Shown in pieces: positions 1-29,547 of a DNA stretch of 64,000 nucleotides (position 1 is its first letter; every line of letters begins with the position of its first letter). The position numbers were made by a program, and so were the translations under genes. Origin of the DNA: Diphasiastrum complanatum (Eukaryota; Streptophyta; Lycopodiopsida; Lycopodiales; Lycopodiaceae); NCBI GenBank assembly GCA_029204225.1, contig MU832253.1, positions 16,868 to 80,867 on the forward strand. The letters run 5' to 3'. Below the pieces are notes generated by a model that saw nothing but the letters and a program-made list of their open reading frames with translations, searched no databases and had not been told where the DNA came from.

Positions 1-614
1 GATCTAAAAGGAATCCTAGTATGCTTTCCAAGGATGCAGCTATGGCAGATAGGGAGATCGACTTTGCCAGAAGGATAGTCGAGATCAAGTGCTAGGGATT
101 GTCTGGACATGTTCGAAACAGATGCATAATTCAAGTGTCCTAAGCGATGATGCTATAGTAATGCTTTATTGACAATAACAGAGGTTTTCAAGGCTTGACT
201 AGAATCAGAATAATAATGTGCCAATCTATATAAGTATCCATGCCTCTTGCCGAGTGCAAGGATCTTATTACTCCTATCAATAATTCTGCATTGATCAGAC
301 TCAAACTCCCCCTTATTACCTAAATCTGTAATTCTACTTACTGATAACAGATTCGTAGAGAGTTTAGGAACATACAAGGCTTTTGACAGTAGTTTGAACT
401 GATCATGCTGGAATCTCAATCTTATAGTACCTTCACCTTCGATAGTGTGAGTACTATCGTCACCAAGATGAACATACTTCTTTGTGTTGTAAGGCATATA
501 GGACTGGAAAATCTCACAATGATTGGTCATATGTTGTGTAGATCCGGAATCCAAAAACCATGAATTAGCTGAATTCACGTATTTGTCTTTGACCATAAAA
601 GCGCCTTCGTCCAT
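1..614 (-). pseudogene. copia protease and GAG-pre-integrase segment, with nonsense codon
   Basis: Reading down from 614, the frame has the copia aspartic protease motif (WFLDSGSTQHMT) and then the GAG-pre-integrase region, which precedes integrase in the polyprotein. A TAG stop at 155-153 sits where the family has a conserved tryptophan, directly before the His-His zinc-binding segment (HHRLGHLNYAS). The frame continues past the stop to the left edge with the matching CxxC half (ICHSCILGKH). The open frame of 153 codons is therefore a broken part of pol, not a separate gene. The change fits a single G-to-A transition (TGG to TAG). Confidence 0.85.
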
Positions 615-1460
615 TTCGACTTCAGGAGATGTTGTAATTGTATTTGCTTGTTGATCAGGTTGCTTGGCTGCATTCTTCGCTTTGAGAATTCAGCAATCCT
701 AGATCTCATGGTTATGGCGTTTGTAATACCTACAAAATATCTTCTTCTTCAATGAATGTGGATTCGATGATTGTTCTTGACCTTGAGTCTGTTTTTGATT
801 CGATGCAGTCTGCTTGGAGCTTTTTTGCTTCTATCGTTTTGAGCCCTTGTTGATATATAGAGCATGAGACAAAGAGGTAGACAAAGTGTCTTGACTTCTT
901 CGATTATCTTCTTGCAACAACATAATGATAACTCTGGTAAAAGTTAAATCTGAGTGTGTCGTGATGATCATCACCCAGTTCTCATATGTAGAGGGCAAGC
1001 TTGAAAGCAATGTCATAATTGCGTCTTGATCGTCTATGATTGATCCAATAGCGGCCATTTGTTGCAAGAGATTCTTAAACTGATTAATATGATTATGAAG
1101 AGAATCATTATTCGACATCTTGAGTGTGAAGAATTTCCTTCAAAGATGTAACTCAGTAGTTACATCTTTCACATCATATAGTGAGCGCAAGATGTCCCAA
1201 ACTTCTTTCGAAGTTTTAGCTTCAACTATGTGGCCAATTTCAGTATCTGATATACTAAGGATAATAAGCGCAAAAGCTTTACCATCCTTTGATTTTCATT
1301 TTGAGTCTTCTGTGTCGTCTTTAGGTTTCACTTCGATACCTATAACAACATCTCATAACTCGTTGGCGATTAGCAAGGTCTTCATCTTAAATTTCCACAA
1401 ATGATAATTGGATCTATTCAGCTTGTCTGCGATAAGACCAGCTTTACTTTGAGAATCCAT
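615..1460 (-). pseudogene. copia gag (UBN2 type) with damaged zinc knuckle
   Basis: Gag packages element RNA. The start is the ATG at 1460-1458, followed by residues typical of copia gag N-termini (MDSQSKAGLIADKLNRSNYH). A stop follows near 1354, and a longer gag piece is open at 1118-831 (HINQFKNLLQQM, LLSSLPSTYENW). Between 830 and 615 the frame passes a zinc knuckle of the C-x2-C-x4-H-x4-C class. Its second Cys is Tyr, and stops interrupt the knuckle and the segment just after it. The RNA-binding knuckle is thus non-functional as read. Confidence 0.8.
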
Positions 1461-1571
1461 CTGGAACTTAGTCTGCTGTCGATTGTATCGATGATGCTAA
1501 GATGTAGTGATGCCAACAACATGAAATCAACTATCTGATACTGAAAGGATGAAAGGAACTGAAGAAAATGA

Positions 1572-1635
1572 TATTATTTTGATATCACAAAAGATATCAA
1601 GTATTAGAGCTTTTCGCTTTGATATCAAAATAGTA
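1572..1635 (-). other. inverted repeat in copia 5' leader
   Basis: Bases 1572-1587 and 1620-1635 are near-perfect inverted copies of a 16-bp AT-rich word around GATATC, with about 32 bp between. A second small palindrome (TATTAGG, one base, CCTAATA) follows at 1634-1648. Both lie between the primer-binding site and gag, where retroelement RNAs often carry packaging or dimerisation hairpins. That role is inference. Confidence 0.55.
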
Positions 1636-1720
1636 TTAGGCCCTAATAAAGATCACAAGTCTGATATCTTGACGGTTCAGATAAAGAAGTAGTGATCTAG
1701 CACTGATACTATGATAGTAT

Positions 1721-1732
1721 GCTTTGATACCA
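1721..1732 (-). promoter_or_regulatory. primer-binding site (initiator tRNA-Met type)
   Basis: The minus strand reads TGGTATCAAAGC directly after the LTR end (...TTTTTGACA). This matches the plant copia primer-binding site TGGTATCAGAGC except for one base. It fixes both the LTR inner boundary and the element's orientation. Confidence 0.85.
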
Positions 1733-2946
1733 TGTCAAAAATAGGTGCGTAATGGAATAGCGGAAACTTCCTACTTCCAATGCATAATTACGCCTATCAA
1801 AAATTGAACAAAGCAGTAGTGATGGGAATCATGCCCAATTTTTAGCAACTAACTTTCGCTAGATACTAAGTGATTACGTAGCCAAACATAAAGTATTGAA
1901 TTTTTAGACAATTTCTACCAGTTACAAAAGCAAAACAGAGATACATGCATTTTGACACATACTAAACGCAATAAAGAAATAGTATTGATTTAGAAAAACA
2001 AGATCAGATGCTAATGAGCGCAAAACAATAGCGGATAGAAAACTGCGCACTCTAAAGCTATCTTTGAGTAACTGAGAATATGTCCGAAATAAGCGACTCT
2101 GCTGATAAGCAGTAGCACAATAGCAACTCTAAAATAAATCTCTAAAAGACTGAACTAGAATGCTCAAGAGAGTTCAAGCTTGAAAGCTTGATAGAGAGCT
2201 AACTACAATACTTTATGGTTGTGAACGATCTGCTTGATAAGAGTGCAGGAAGCGTCGTGTAATAACACTCAACTCCTTCACAATTCACAATATTGATAAT
2301 GAGATGTATGAACAACTGATTTGTACTAAGTAATTAGGTCGTCGAATGTGACTCCCAGTTGGCTGGAGTCTGCTGGCATTCATCAAGTTCTTCCCAAAGT
2401 TGCTTGCTGATAAGCAGCGACAATTGGCCGTAAACAGTCTGTTTGCATAGATGAACGTAAACTGTCACTCTGCATAAATGAACGTAAACTGTTACAGGCA
2501 AAAAATGCGACACTGCATTTTTACTCGTAATTCTTGACAGGAAAAAAATGCGACACTACATTTTTACATGTAATTCTTGACGGGCGAAAAATGCGACATT
2601 GCATTTTTACACGTAATTTTTGACAGGCGAAAAAATGCGAAAAAGGCGACACTGCATTTTTACACGAGATTCCTGACAGGCGAAAAATGCAAAAAGGACG
2701 ACACTGCATTTTTACACGAGATTCTTGAGAGGCAAAAAATGCGAAAAGGCGACACTGTCGGGTTTTTGTAGAGAGAGAAAATCTGACACTGTTGCCAAAC
2801 TCCGTGTATCTTTGTAGACTGTGTAAAAACACTTATAATTCTGCAAACTGTATAAAAACACGGGAAAATTCACAGAACTGGATAAACAGTTGGATGAAGA
2901 TTAAAAAACCGGTTAGTCGATTAGTAGGAAGGAGAGTAATCCAACA
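1733..2946 (-). repeat. 5' LTR of the copia element
   Basis: On the minus strand the LTR would run from TGTTGGATTA (2946) to ...TTTTTGACA (1733), about 1.21 kb, with TG...CA ends. The outer end was placed by its likeness to the 3' LTR start at 45503 (TGTTGGATTTAATTCTC). It contains a 28-bp duplication (about 2441-2495) and the tandem array at 2494-2775. The outer boundary is inferred from one family comparison. Confidence 0.65.
2494..2775. repeat. tandem array of 43-53 bp units in the LTR
   Basis: About five and a half copies of a unit opening with ACAGGCAAAAAATGCGACAC and carrying CATTTTTAC. The first three units are about 43 bp. Units four to six have gained an AAAAAGGCGAC insertion and are about 53 bp, a stepwise expansion visible by eye. 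The array gives open frames on both strands that are artefacts of its periodicity. Confidence 0.85.
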
Positions 2947-4147
2947 TGATACTATGTTGGTCATGGTGGACATAAAGAAAGAGTATGAACTTGGAGTTTC
3001 TAGCTACCTTAGACAACGATCAAAGAATATCCTTTAACATTGACTTTTTTCCAAACTTCATTGACTAACCTCAACACATAATATTGTCTTTGCAAGGCAA
3101 GGCCAGCAAGAAACCTTTCTAAAAACATTTGGAGCTGCACTTCAAATCAAGCCTTATTTTGTTCACACACCAAATTGAAATTGTTTTTGGATTCACATGC
3201 TCCTCAACATCGTGAACACTAGAGTATGTGGATCCTCTCTACAAATGAAAAAGACAAAGAGAGTAAAAATATACAAGAAATTATAATGTATAAATGCAAT
3301 CAAACATTAGAACAAAGTAATCACATAAAACAAAAGCAAATAAACAACTAGTCTAAATATCAAAGCAATAGCTTATTCTTGGGTAGATCCCTTGGGATGT
3401 CATCCAAGGTTTTAGGCCTTTACAAGCTCATGAGGTCATGAGTTCTCGATCATACACATGGCAAATAGTAAGGTGGTGGCTAAAAGGGACAAAAAGTATG
3501 AAAAAAATTTGCGCGAGATAAAGTCCTCTAGTTAGGACACTACTTAAAGGTAACTCACTCCCCGATTCCCTATGCATCCCAGATTACCTTATCTAACCAT
3601 CCTTCCAACATTGTCTACCTGCTACATCATATGCGCCCAATTTGGTCAGAAGTAAGAAAAATTTCAATATGTGGAGGGTTCCATTCTTGGGTAGAACATG
3701 AACGTGCTATGCTATTATCTCATTTACATGGGTGACTTTTCAAATTCAAGTTACAAAGTATTGTAATAAGAGGTGACTTTTCAATTTTGGATTCCATATT
3801 TTGTGACCAATCATTTTTGTTGGATCTTCCCATTCATATTCTTCTGGTCTGTCGTCGATCACTATTCTTTCACTCATCGTCGTCATCTTTTATTATATTG
3901 TCTCTCACTGTCATCTTAGCATCTCCTGCTGCCAAACGCTCGCTAATCTTCATCGCGTTCGTCTTCATTCTCATCGTATTGGTGGCTTTGCAAAGGACGC
4001 AATGTAAAAGCATGCAGATCTGGTATTTTCTCGGACTCCATTTCCGTTATTGATGAGGACATGGTCAATATCTACCCTGACAAGAAACTGCTGATAAAGT
4101 ATTGCAGCTGCGTTTGCGATCTCGTGTTATGAGAAATATATGCTTTA
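2947..4147. other. intergenic stretch with no recognised feature
   Basis: AT-rich single-copy-looking DNA. I see no domain, LTR or RNA gene. An 88-codon plus-strand open frame at 3787-4053 is hydrophobic and low-complexity without family signature, so I do not call it a gene. The promoter and 5' UTR of the PUB gene probably start somewhere in the right half. Confidence 0.6.
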
Positions 4148-4537
4148 GCGGTTGAGTAAATGGGGAAGTAGCCTGTAGATTATTTCTTGATTAATGGGGT
4201 TTTCAGGATAATGACCAGCGCCATTGCAAATGACGATGAAATTTGAACGTTTGTAACGGCAAGATAAAATGATCTAGCGGTTGAATGTTTGAAGAAGTAG
4301 CCTGTAGATTGTTTCTTAACAAATGAGGTTATCAAGATTCAAATACTACCGCCATTGCAAGAGCATCAGATGTCAACATATGTAACGGCAAAGATAAAAT
4401 GACTTCGCGGTTGAATGTTTGGGAAAGTAGCACAGAGGTTATTTCTTGATGAATGTGGTTTGTCAAGATGTAAGTACTAGCGCCATAGCAAATGAGGATC
4501 AGATGTCAACATATGCAAGTTCAAGGTAAAATAGTTT
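4148..4537. repeat. three 130-bp tandem repeats upstream of the PUB start
   Basis: Units at 4148-4276 (129 bp), 4277-4406 (130 bp) and 4407-4537 (131 bp) each open with GCGGTTGA, carry GAAGTAGC or AAAGTAGC, TTTCTT, a CGCCAT core and end near GATAAAATGA. A decayed fourth copy may start at 4538. The units are diverged, so the array is not recent. It ends 88 bp before the first ATG of the PUB gene and so lies in its promoter or 5' UTR. The period is not a multiple of three and no frame stays open, so it is not coding. Confidence 0.85.
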
Positions 4538-4625
4538 GGCTGATAGGAAGTTTGAGGATACGTCTGCTTGGAAAATATCATGATTCTATTTGGTGACGGC
4601 ATCATCGTAACGTGGCACGAGCTTT

Positions 4626-23429
<18,804 letters not shown>

Positions 23430-23633
23430 GAGCTGATAATGGGACAGTTTCATTCAATTGAAAGTGCAATAATTCAAGTTGTTGCTGCTTAGTCCTTTTT
23501 TTTTCTGATTGAGTAGATGGTCAAAGATCATGTACAATAATTTTTCATTCCTCAAATGCTTTCTGGGCCATTTTCATGGAAACCTAGCTGGTTTTTGAGC
23601 AACCAAACACTACTGTTAACATTCTTTGGTGGG

Positions 23634-23639
23634 AATAAA
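23634..23639 (+). terminator. candidate poly(A) signal of the PUB gene
   Basis: AATAAA about 205 bp after the PUB stop codon, in AT-rich DNA. Position fits a plant 3' UTR; other weaker signals nearby cannot be excluded. Confidence 0.4.
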
Positions 23640-25770
23640 GTTAAGCTCATATGCCCCTTTTCCAAGACTCTGGTGAGGGCTTAAGAGAGCTCTCCCACAC
23701 ATATTTTTTATTAATCAATGAATCATGCCTGACAGCTTGTCAAAAGAACTGAGATTCTGCATTTCTTTGATCTATTTTATGCACCAGTTTTGAGCAATTT
23801 CCATGCTTCTTTCTACACAATTCTCCTTTGAACAGCTCAAGTGGATACAGATTTGAGATTTTATGTGCTTGTGTTTTCTTCTGAGGGGAGTCAGAGTTTG
23901 GATAACCACTTATTGATAATACAAGCTTCCCCAGCCTTGTGAATTCGGTTTACCCCACATACACGAGAGGGTCTGTTAGAGATATGCTTCAGGTTTTTTG
24001 TTTGCTTTATGAAGGAAGCATGAGAAGGCTGTACTAGTGGAGCTACTAAGCTTCTTCACTGTCAGATGAGGGTGGGGTTCTGCCTGCACCATCTGTTGCG
24101 GTGGAGAATATGCTCCTCCCCTCTATACAGTGTGCACCAGCAGTATCTTACCCTATTTTGTTCATTGTGTTAAAAATATACTCCAAACTTCTCTGAGTTC
24201 AGATCAAGATTGAGGTGGTACTAGTGTTCCATACCAATATCCCTAGTGTATCACTTGATGCAATAATAGTTACACTATCTAGGTATCTCTTGGATTAGTT
24301 TGAAGTACTTTAGACAAATCATGTAACAAAATGTACATGTAGTATGACTAGAGAGTGATCATGCCTGGTGAATCCACATCACACTGATCGTTTTGCCAAT
24401 GAACTTCACTATGGAGTAATCAATTACTTAAGTTAATTGCCAATGATTTAGAAATTTCAAATGTCTAGTTGAAGAATTCAATTATACTAGTATGACACCA
24501 CATTTAGATCCTTACCCAAATCATTCATAAGTTAATCCATAAATCTTTTATACAAAGATTTGTAACTTTGCAAGTATCTGTCAAAACAATACTTGATCAT
24601 ATGTTCATATTCACCGACTAGGTTAAGTGCACCAGATAACCTTAGTAACTAGGATTACACAGTAGATTCATACAAGATTAATTGTGCACATATGAGAATA
24701 ATCTCACTATGACCCAGTACATATTATGATCAAACTTGCTTCTATTCCAATCAAATTGAAATTAGTAACCTTTGATCTTTTATTATACTAATAGATAATG
24801 ATTCAAATATCAAACCTGTTCTAGATCCAGATTGTCAACACAATCCTTAGAGAATTTCTCTTATTCGAATAATTCCAATTAGGCATCTTACTCTGAATCT
24901 ATCCGAAATCACTTCCAGAAAAAATCTCATTTCTATATCACAGTTGGTTTTTTTCCGAAAACTATGCAATCCACAGACTCCCAAATAGAATTTTATCCCA
25001 CCACTTCACCCCTCCTTTGAAAGAAATTATAAATTTCAATAAAAGTTAACTAGAAAGATGATATATTAAAATATCTAAATCCAAGAAAAGTCAGTAATAA
25101 GTGCTTCCACTAAAGGATTCACTCTATTACAAACAGAACTTCTCCTTCAAATATTTCCAATCTGAGTGATAGAAACTATTATTCCATCGAAATCCATTTA
25201 TGCAATAGAGATATTCTAGGTTTAAGAAATTGAAACATTTTAACCTTAGAATTTATCTGAATTCCATGTCTATTTACACGAGTAGTAATTTATATGACAT
25301 AACAGTCTTTCAGAAGAATAATTTCATGCTAAAAAGAATTCATATAAACTAGTTTGATGTCTTATATTCAAAAAATTATTAAGAAGTAAAGGATTAAATT
25401 AAGAAAGCGAGAAATAGAGGGCCTTTGATTTTGTAAATAATGAGATACCACTTTGGGATCTACATTAGACCTCAAAATTTCTCAAAATACCCCACATTTG
25501 ATTAAACAGTTTTATTTTTTTCATATCGCGACAGGTACTAAAACATGCCATTGATCATCAGATCTTTACAGTCCTAGAATTTTCTTTCCAAAATTACCCA
25601 CACCATTCCTCCCAGAAAACCCTTAACCGCCTTATCTGATATTCTAGAGATCCATTGATCATCTAGTTGTCCTACAATCACTACAGGAAATTATCTCTGG
25701 TACCCAAGCCCCACCAAGCCATAAGCAAAACAAACAAGCTATTAAGCCTTATATTGACGTTACAAATAAT
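23640..25770. other. intergenic AT-rich stretch, no recognised feature
   Basis: After the PUB 3' end there is no open frame, LTR, or RNA gene I can support. The left part (to about 24200) may be 3' UTR or downstream flank. The rest is strongly AT-rich. Confidence 0.6.
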
Positions 25771-27790
25771 TTGCATTGGACCAATGATGGCTACCTCCTC
25801 CTAGAAGCCATTATTGAGCCTGCCATACACGCCGCTGTTCAGATCCTTAACAATTTCCTGATGGTTGGCAACCTCAGAAAAGATTGCATGACTTCTCAAA
25901 TATTGCATAGGATAGTTGAGCACAGAGTCAAGACTTCCCACCTTGAAAATAAAATCCATGGGTTTCGCCTGGATTATGTGCTTTCTATTTATGAAGAAGC
26001 ACCGGCCGAATCATCTCAACAGGCCTCCAGCTCATATAGTCGACGTCATCCACACAACGAGATTGTCATTCCTTACTCGCCTTCCACGTCACGACGTCGT
26101 ACTAGGCAGACATCGTCAACTATGCTTCCACCCCCTGCTGCTATTCGCATTGAACTACCTATTCCCCCCGCCTTTGATGCTTCCTTCACCTCTGCTTCCT
26201 TCACCTCTACTTCCTCTCACAGACAGTCTGTGACCATTGGGGCTACCATTCCCATCACAGCTACCCAGGCCGCCTCACCCCTACACACAGAAGCTGTTTC
26301 TCCAAACACTCAGTATTTCATGGATATGTTCGATGATTTCGACCCCCTTGGGGCCTCTGAATTTTTGAAATGTCCAGAGCCCTGCGCCCTTTGAACTCCA
26401 ATCCCCTAGAAGAGAATTTGAACAATTCCATGATACTACTACTGACGTTGAAGAATCATTTCAGATACCCCAACAACCTCAAGTTGAAGCCGCACCAGCC
26501 ACTTTTCAAGTCGAGCAAGCTGTCAAATCACCAAAGTAGTTTGACGCCACAATGTCTGAGGGCTATGAAGAGGAAGACCTCTTTGAAGAAGAAGAATTAC
26601 AGGCACCTGTTCCACGCCAACCAAGGTCCTTCTATTGCTACCACCTCCACAACAGTAGATTCTGGTGATGCTTTTGGTTTGGTCTCAAGCCTTGCACAAG
26701 TGATCCAATCTATGAGGGATAAGAAAAAAGAAATGGAGCAATGAATCTCAGATATGGGATCGAAAATTACTCTTATCAGCTAGAAAGTTATTCAGCTGGA
26801 CAAAGAGTTGAAGATCGCCAAGCAACATGAAACCAAATCCAAAGCTGAGAAGAAGATGGCACAACACATTAGAGGAGTTCTAAATCCAAAAAAGACCCTT
26901 TGTAAAGATTCTTTTTATATTTTTCTTCAATTTTTCTTACACATGGACCAATCAAAACACTCAAATTTAAAATCTATGTAACGTAACTTTTTGAGTCCAC
27001 ATTTTGATTCCACACTAAAAATGGCATAACTTTTTAGTGGTAAGTCCAAATTTAGCGGAGTTTGGTGCATTGGAAAGTGCTCGACAAGGCTTTCCAATGA
27101 TATGTTAGATGATATACTTTTGATCTACGACTAAAAAGTTATGGCAAGTCAAAAGTATATGTGTTATAATATTTTAATAATATAAACTACATCTTGCACG
27201 AATTCTTAAAGGGTCTTTTTGGAGCTCAAAACTCCTCTAATGATTAGCTGATCGCATAGAAGAGTATGTCAGCTCACTGCAGCATGTGCTCACAACCGCT
27301 CAAGATCAGGTGGACAAGGCCGTGCAGGATGCAAAAGCAACAAGTGCAGCTGCTCCAAGGTCAACTGCAGATGGCAGAACAAGATCGCACACGTCTCCAA
27401 GGTGAATTGGATGTGACCACCCTTGAGCGTGATGCATATCTCCAGACGCAAATACCTGATCATCAGATAACTCCCACAGAGATCGCGTATTTGTTCAAGA
27501 AAGTTGAAACCTACAAAGTGACGCTTCAAGGATTCCAGGGCCGCTTCGACAAATTCAAAGGTGCAGCTTCAACTGAGTTGGCAAAGGCTAAAGCAACCAT
27601 CACTGCATATGAAAAAGCAGCCGCTCAGGTGTTGGAAGCTGGACCTCAAATTTCAATTCTGGTCATGCCGCAATTCTCCCCTCCGCACCAAGCTGATGCA
27701 CCAATGGATACAAAATTGAATTCGGGCATGGACCAGGGTGGAGCTCCTAAAGTTGAGGAACAACAGCCAGTTCCACAGGTAGTGCAATAG
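25771..27790 (+). pseudogene. unrecognised coiled-coil protein, frameshifted and interrupted by a MITE
   Basis: I do not recognise the family. Frame pieces 25771-26394, 26380-26620 (third frame), 26600-26870 and 27240-27790 are open or nearly so and can be followed through small frame changes. The predicted order is a helical N-terminus (ILNNFLMVGNLRKD), a Ser/Thr/Pro-rich basic middle (SSYSRRHPHNE, TSRRRTRQTSS), an acidic Gln/Pro part (EEDLFEEEELQAP) and a long coiled coil (VIQLDKELKIAKQHE, LLQGQLQMAEQDRTRLQGEL). Two or three stops lie in the coiled-coil part and a 366-bp MITE splits it. It runs opposite to the gypsy LTR at 28013-28757. It may be an extra or antisense reading frame of an LTR element, or a host-derived gene fragment. 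Confidence 0.5.
26872..27237. mobile_element. MITE with 30-bp terminal inverted repeats
   Basis: The left end GAGGAGTTCTAAATCCAAAA plus AAGACCCTTT and the right end (reverse complement GAGGAGTTTTGAGCTCCAAA plus AAGACCCTTT) match over about 30 bp. TA flanks both ends, as expected of a Tc1/mariner (Stowaway-like) target duplication. Internal sequences GGCATAACTTTTTAGT (about 27027) and ACTAAAAAGTTATGGC (about 27130) also form an inverted pair. It has no coding capacity. Confidence 0.8.
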
Positions 27791-27990
27791 GGTCCATCTT
27801 CATCAAGGACCACACCATTATTTAGAAGACCAATCAGTGTCGAGGACCAGATCCAGAGTTTTTTAGCGCGCCATCCTCATGAGTCCTCACGTGGTACTAA
27901 CCCTAAATGTATATCTAACACTATTCATGCCACGACAATATGCCTAATGCCATCCAACAAACATGCTGCAAACTGAAAAATTGGCATAGC
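27791..27990. other. short stretch between coiled-coil frame and gypsy LTR
   Basis: Non-coding; in the minus orientation it would be the untranslated leader after the primer-binding site of the gypsy LTR. Confidence 0.5.
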
Positions 27991-28757
27991 TCCTCGGCAA
28001 CGGTTCCAAAATTGTAGTGAGTTTCTTTCCTTGCCTAACCTCAATCCAAGATCTAATCAATCTAGCATCAAAGAGATGAAGTTAGTTGTCACGCATAGAT
28101 TCGTTCCCATGAGAGCGATAGTATAGTTCAGCTTTCAACATGTATGGAAGATTCACATCTAACTCTAACATCCATTAACCCTAAGCATTAACACTACATC
28201 CACTAACACTAGATCCACAACAAGATAGCTTACTCTTTTTCTCTCTCCCTTTCTCTCTCATAGAAAGTATAATAACATGCAAATCCAATAACAATCAAAT
28301 CCAACAATTAGCAAAATACAAATAAAGAATGAGAGATGGAGGAAAAGTGATAGAGAGCAAGGACATTCATAAATCCATTTCAAGAGAACCAATTTGCTTT
28401 ATTGAAATGAAGAAATGAAACATGCATAGGAACTCGAGTTGGTCCCTTTTTATAGTAGAGAGGAGAACCCTGGCCTCTGAATCCTATTAGTCCATTTCTG
28501 CCTCCCTAATTATTCAAATTTAAAAAAGAGTGGGAACCATCCAAATTGGAAAGAAACCCAACTTTATTCACTTACTTGACATTTAGGCCCTGTGACATTA
28601 AAAGTCCCACAAAAAGGCCTAAAGTCCTTTTATTGACTTTCTAATTAATCAAATCACTATGTGATCATCAGGTTGGACTTACACACGCAGGGTGCCAAAT
28701 CCCTCTCACTTGTTAACTAGGGTTAGGGTTGCCTTGGGATCCGCAAACCCTCCAACA
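27991..28757 (-). repeat. Ty3/gypsy LTR with primer-binding site, inserted in a copia LTR
   Basis: On the minus strand the LTR runs from TGTTGGAGGGTTTGCGG (28757) to ...CTCACTACA (28013), about 745 bp. It has a good TATA box (CTATAAAAAGGGACC, 28455-28441) and an AATAAAGC signal downstream. Immediately after it, TGGAACCGTTGCCGAGGA (28008-27991) is close to the tRNA-Asp primer-binding site TGGCGCCGTTGCCGGGGA. The internal region of this element is not recognisable below 27990. Confidence 0.75.
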
Positions 28758-29489
28758 CATATATACAGTTTTTCTAATCCATGTGAAAAGTTAAAAGCAT
28801 AAATCAAATAGCAAAAGACAAAATGATAATTGCTAATATTAGTAGTAAAACAAGTTCTAATCTAGTAGTAGTGTGCCCACTTACATGCATGAGAAATAAA
28901 AAATGACCTACTACAAATAGTAATGGTCCCTATAATAGCACGTAGGCATGGCCAATCTAACACTAAGGGGTTTCGTTGTGAAGTCCTTTGGTAAAGATAT
29001 CCGCAACTTGCTCTTCTAAAGGCCGATAAATAAGCTTCACTTTACCACTTTGAATCTTCTCTTTGATGAAGTGTTGTTGTACTTCAATGTGCTTTGTCCT
29101 ATTGTGAAAAATTGGATTTTTCACCAAATTAAGACAACTTTGATTGTCGCATTGAAGTATCGTAGGTGTATCTTGTACCATATGTAGATCATGTAAAATC
29201 CTTTGTAACCATATTGTATCACTTTCACATCATAAGCAATATCTGGTCTCGTAGTAGTTAGATAGATTAAGCTTCCAACAAGCTTTATATATAATGTCTC
29301 ATCTACATCTTGATCCTCCTCAGCTTTAGTAAGCTTACGTCCACTATCATATGGTGTAGAAATAGGTTTGCACTCTGATATATTAAACTTTTCAAGAAAT
29401 TCATGAGCATACTTAGATTGAGAAATAAAAAGTAGGAGGTGAATAGATATCGCATATACTTGATCCCTCCTTCCTCTTTCCTTTATCAA
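28758..29489 (-). pseudogene. copia RNase H / RT end and start of its 3' LTR
   Basis: From 29489 the minus strand reads the end of copia reverse transcriptase (SKYAHEFLEKFNISECKPIS, VGSLIYLTTTRPDIAYDV). After a deletion follows the distal RNase H (LQCDNQSCLNLVKNP, NRTKHIEVQQHFIKEKI, DIFTKGL) ending at a stop near 28963. TGTTAGATTGGCC at 28959 begins the 3' LTR, which has a TATA-like CTGTATATATG and is cut at 28757 by the gypsy LTR. The piece between the two halves, including most of RNase H, is missing. Confidence 0.85.
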
Positions 29490-29547
29490 CCACGGTCACT
29501 CTAGGTACTTGGATTGGTGTAGGTGACACATGTATTGATTCAGGCTC

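Larger units (their letters stand above)
1..2946 (-). mobile_element. Ty1/copia LTR retrotransposon, left part cut by window edge
   Basis: On the minus strand the order is LTR (2946-1733), primer-binding site (1732-1721), leader, gag (from about 1460), zinc knuckle, protease and start of the integrase region, running off the left edge. That order and the DSG protease motif are typical of Ty1/copia. The coding part is broken by several stops, so it is not active as it stands. A related plus-strand element lies at 42.0-45.9 kb: the gag/protease segments are similar and both LTRs begin with the same TGTTGGATT. The other LTR, reverse transcriptase and RNase H would lie to the left of the window. 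Confidence 0.88.

Noticed and set aside
1120-1404. Plus-strand 94-codon open frame
   Set aside because: It is the shadow of the minus-strand copia gag, which has clear family motifs.
3787-4053. Hydrophobic 88-codon frame upstream of the PUB gene
   Set aside because: No signature, low-complexity Ser/Leu/Ile composition. It could be a chance frame in the promoter region.
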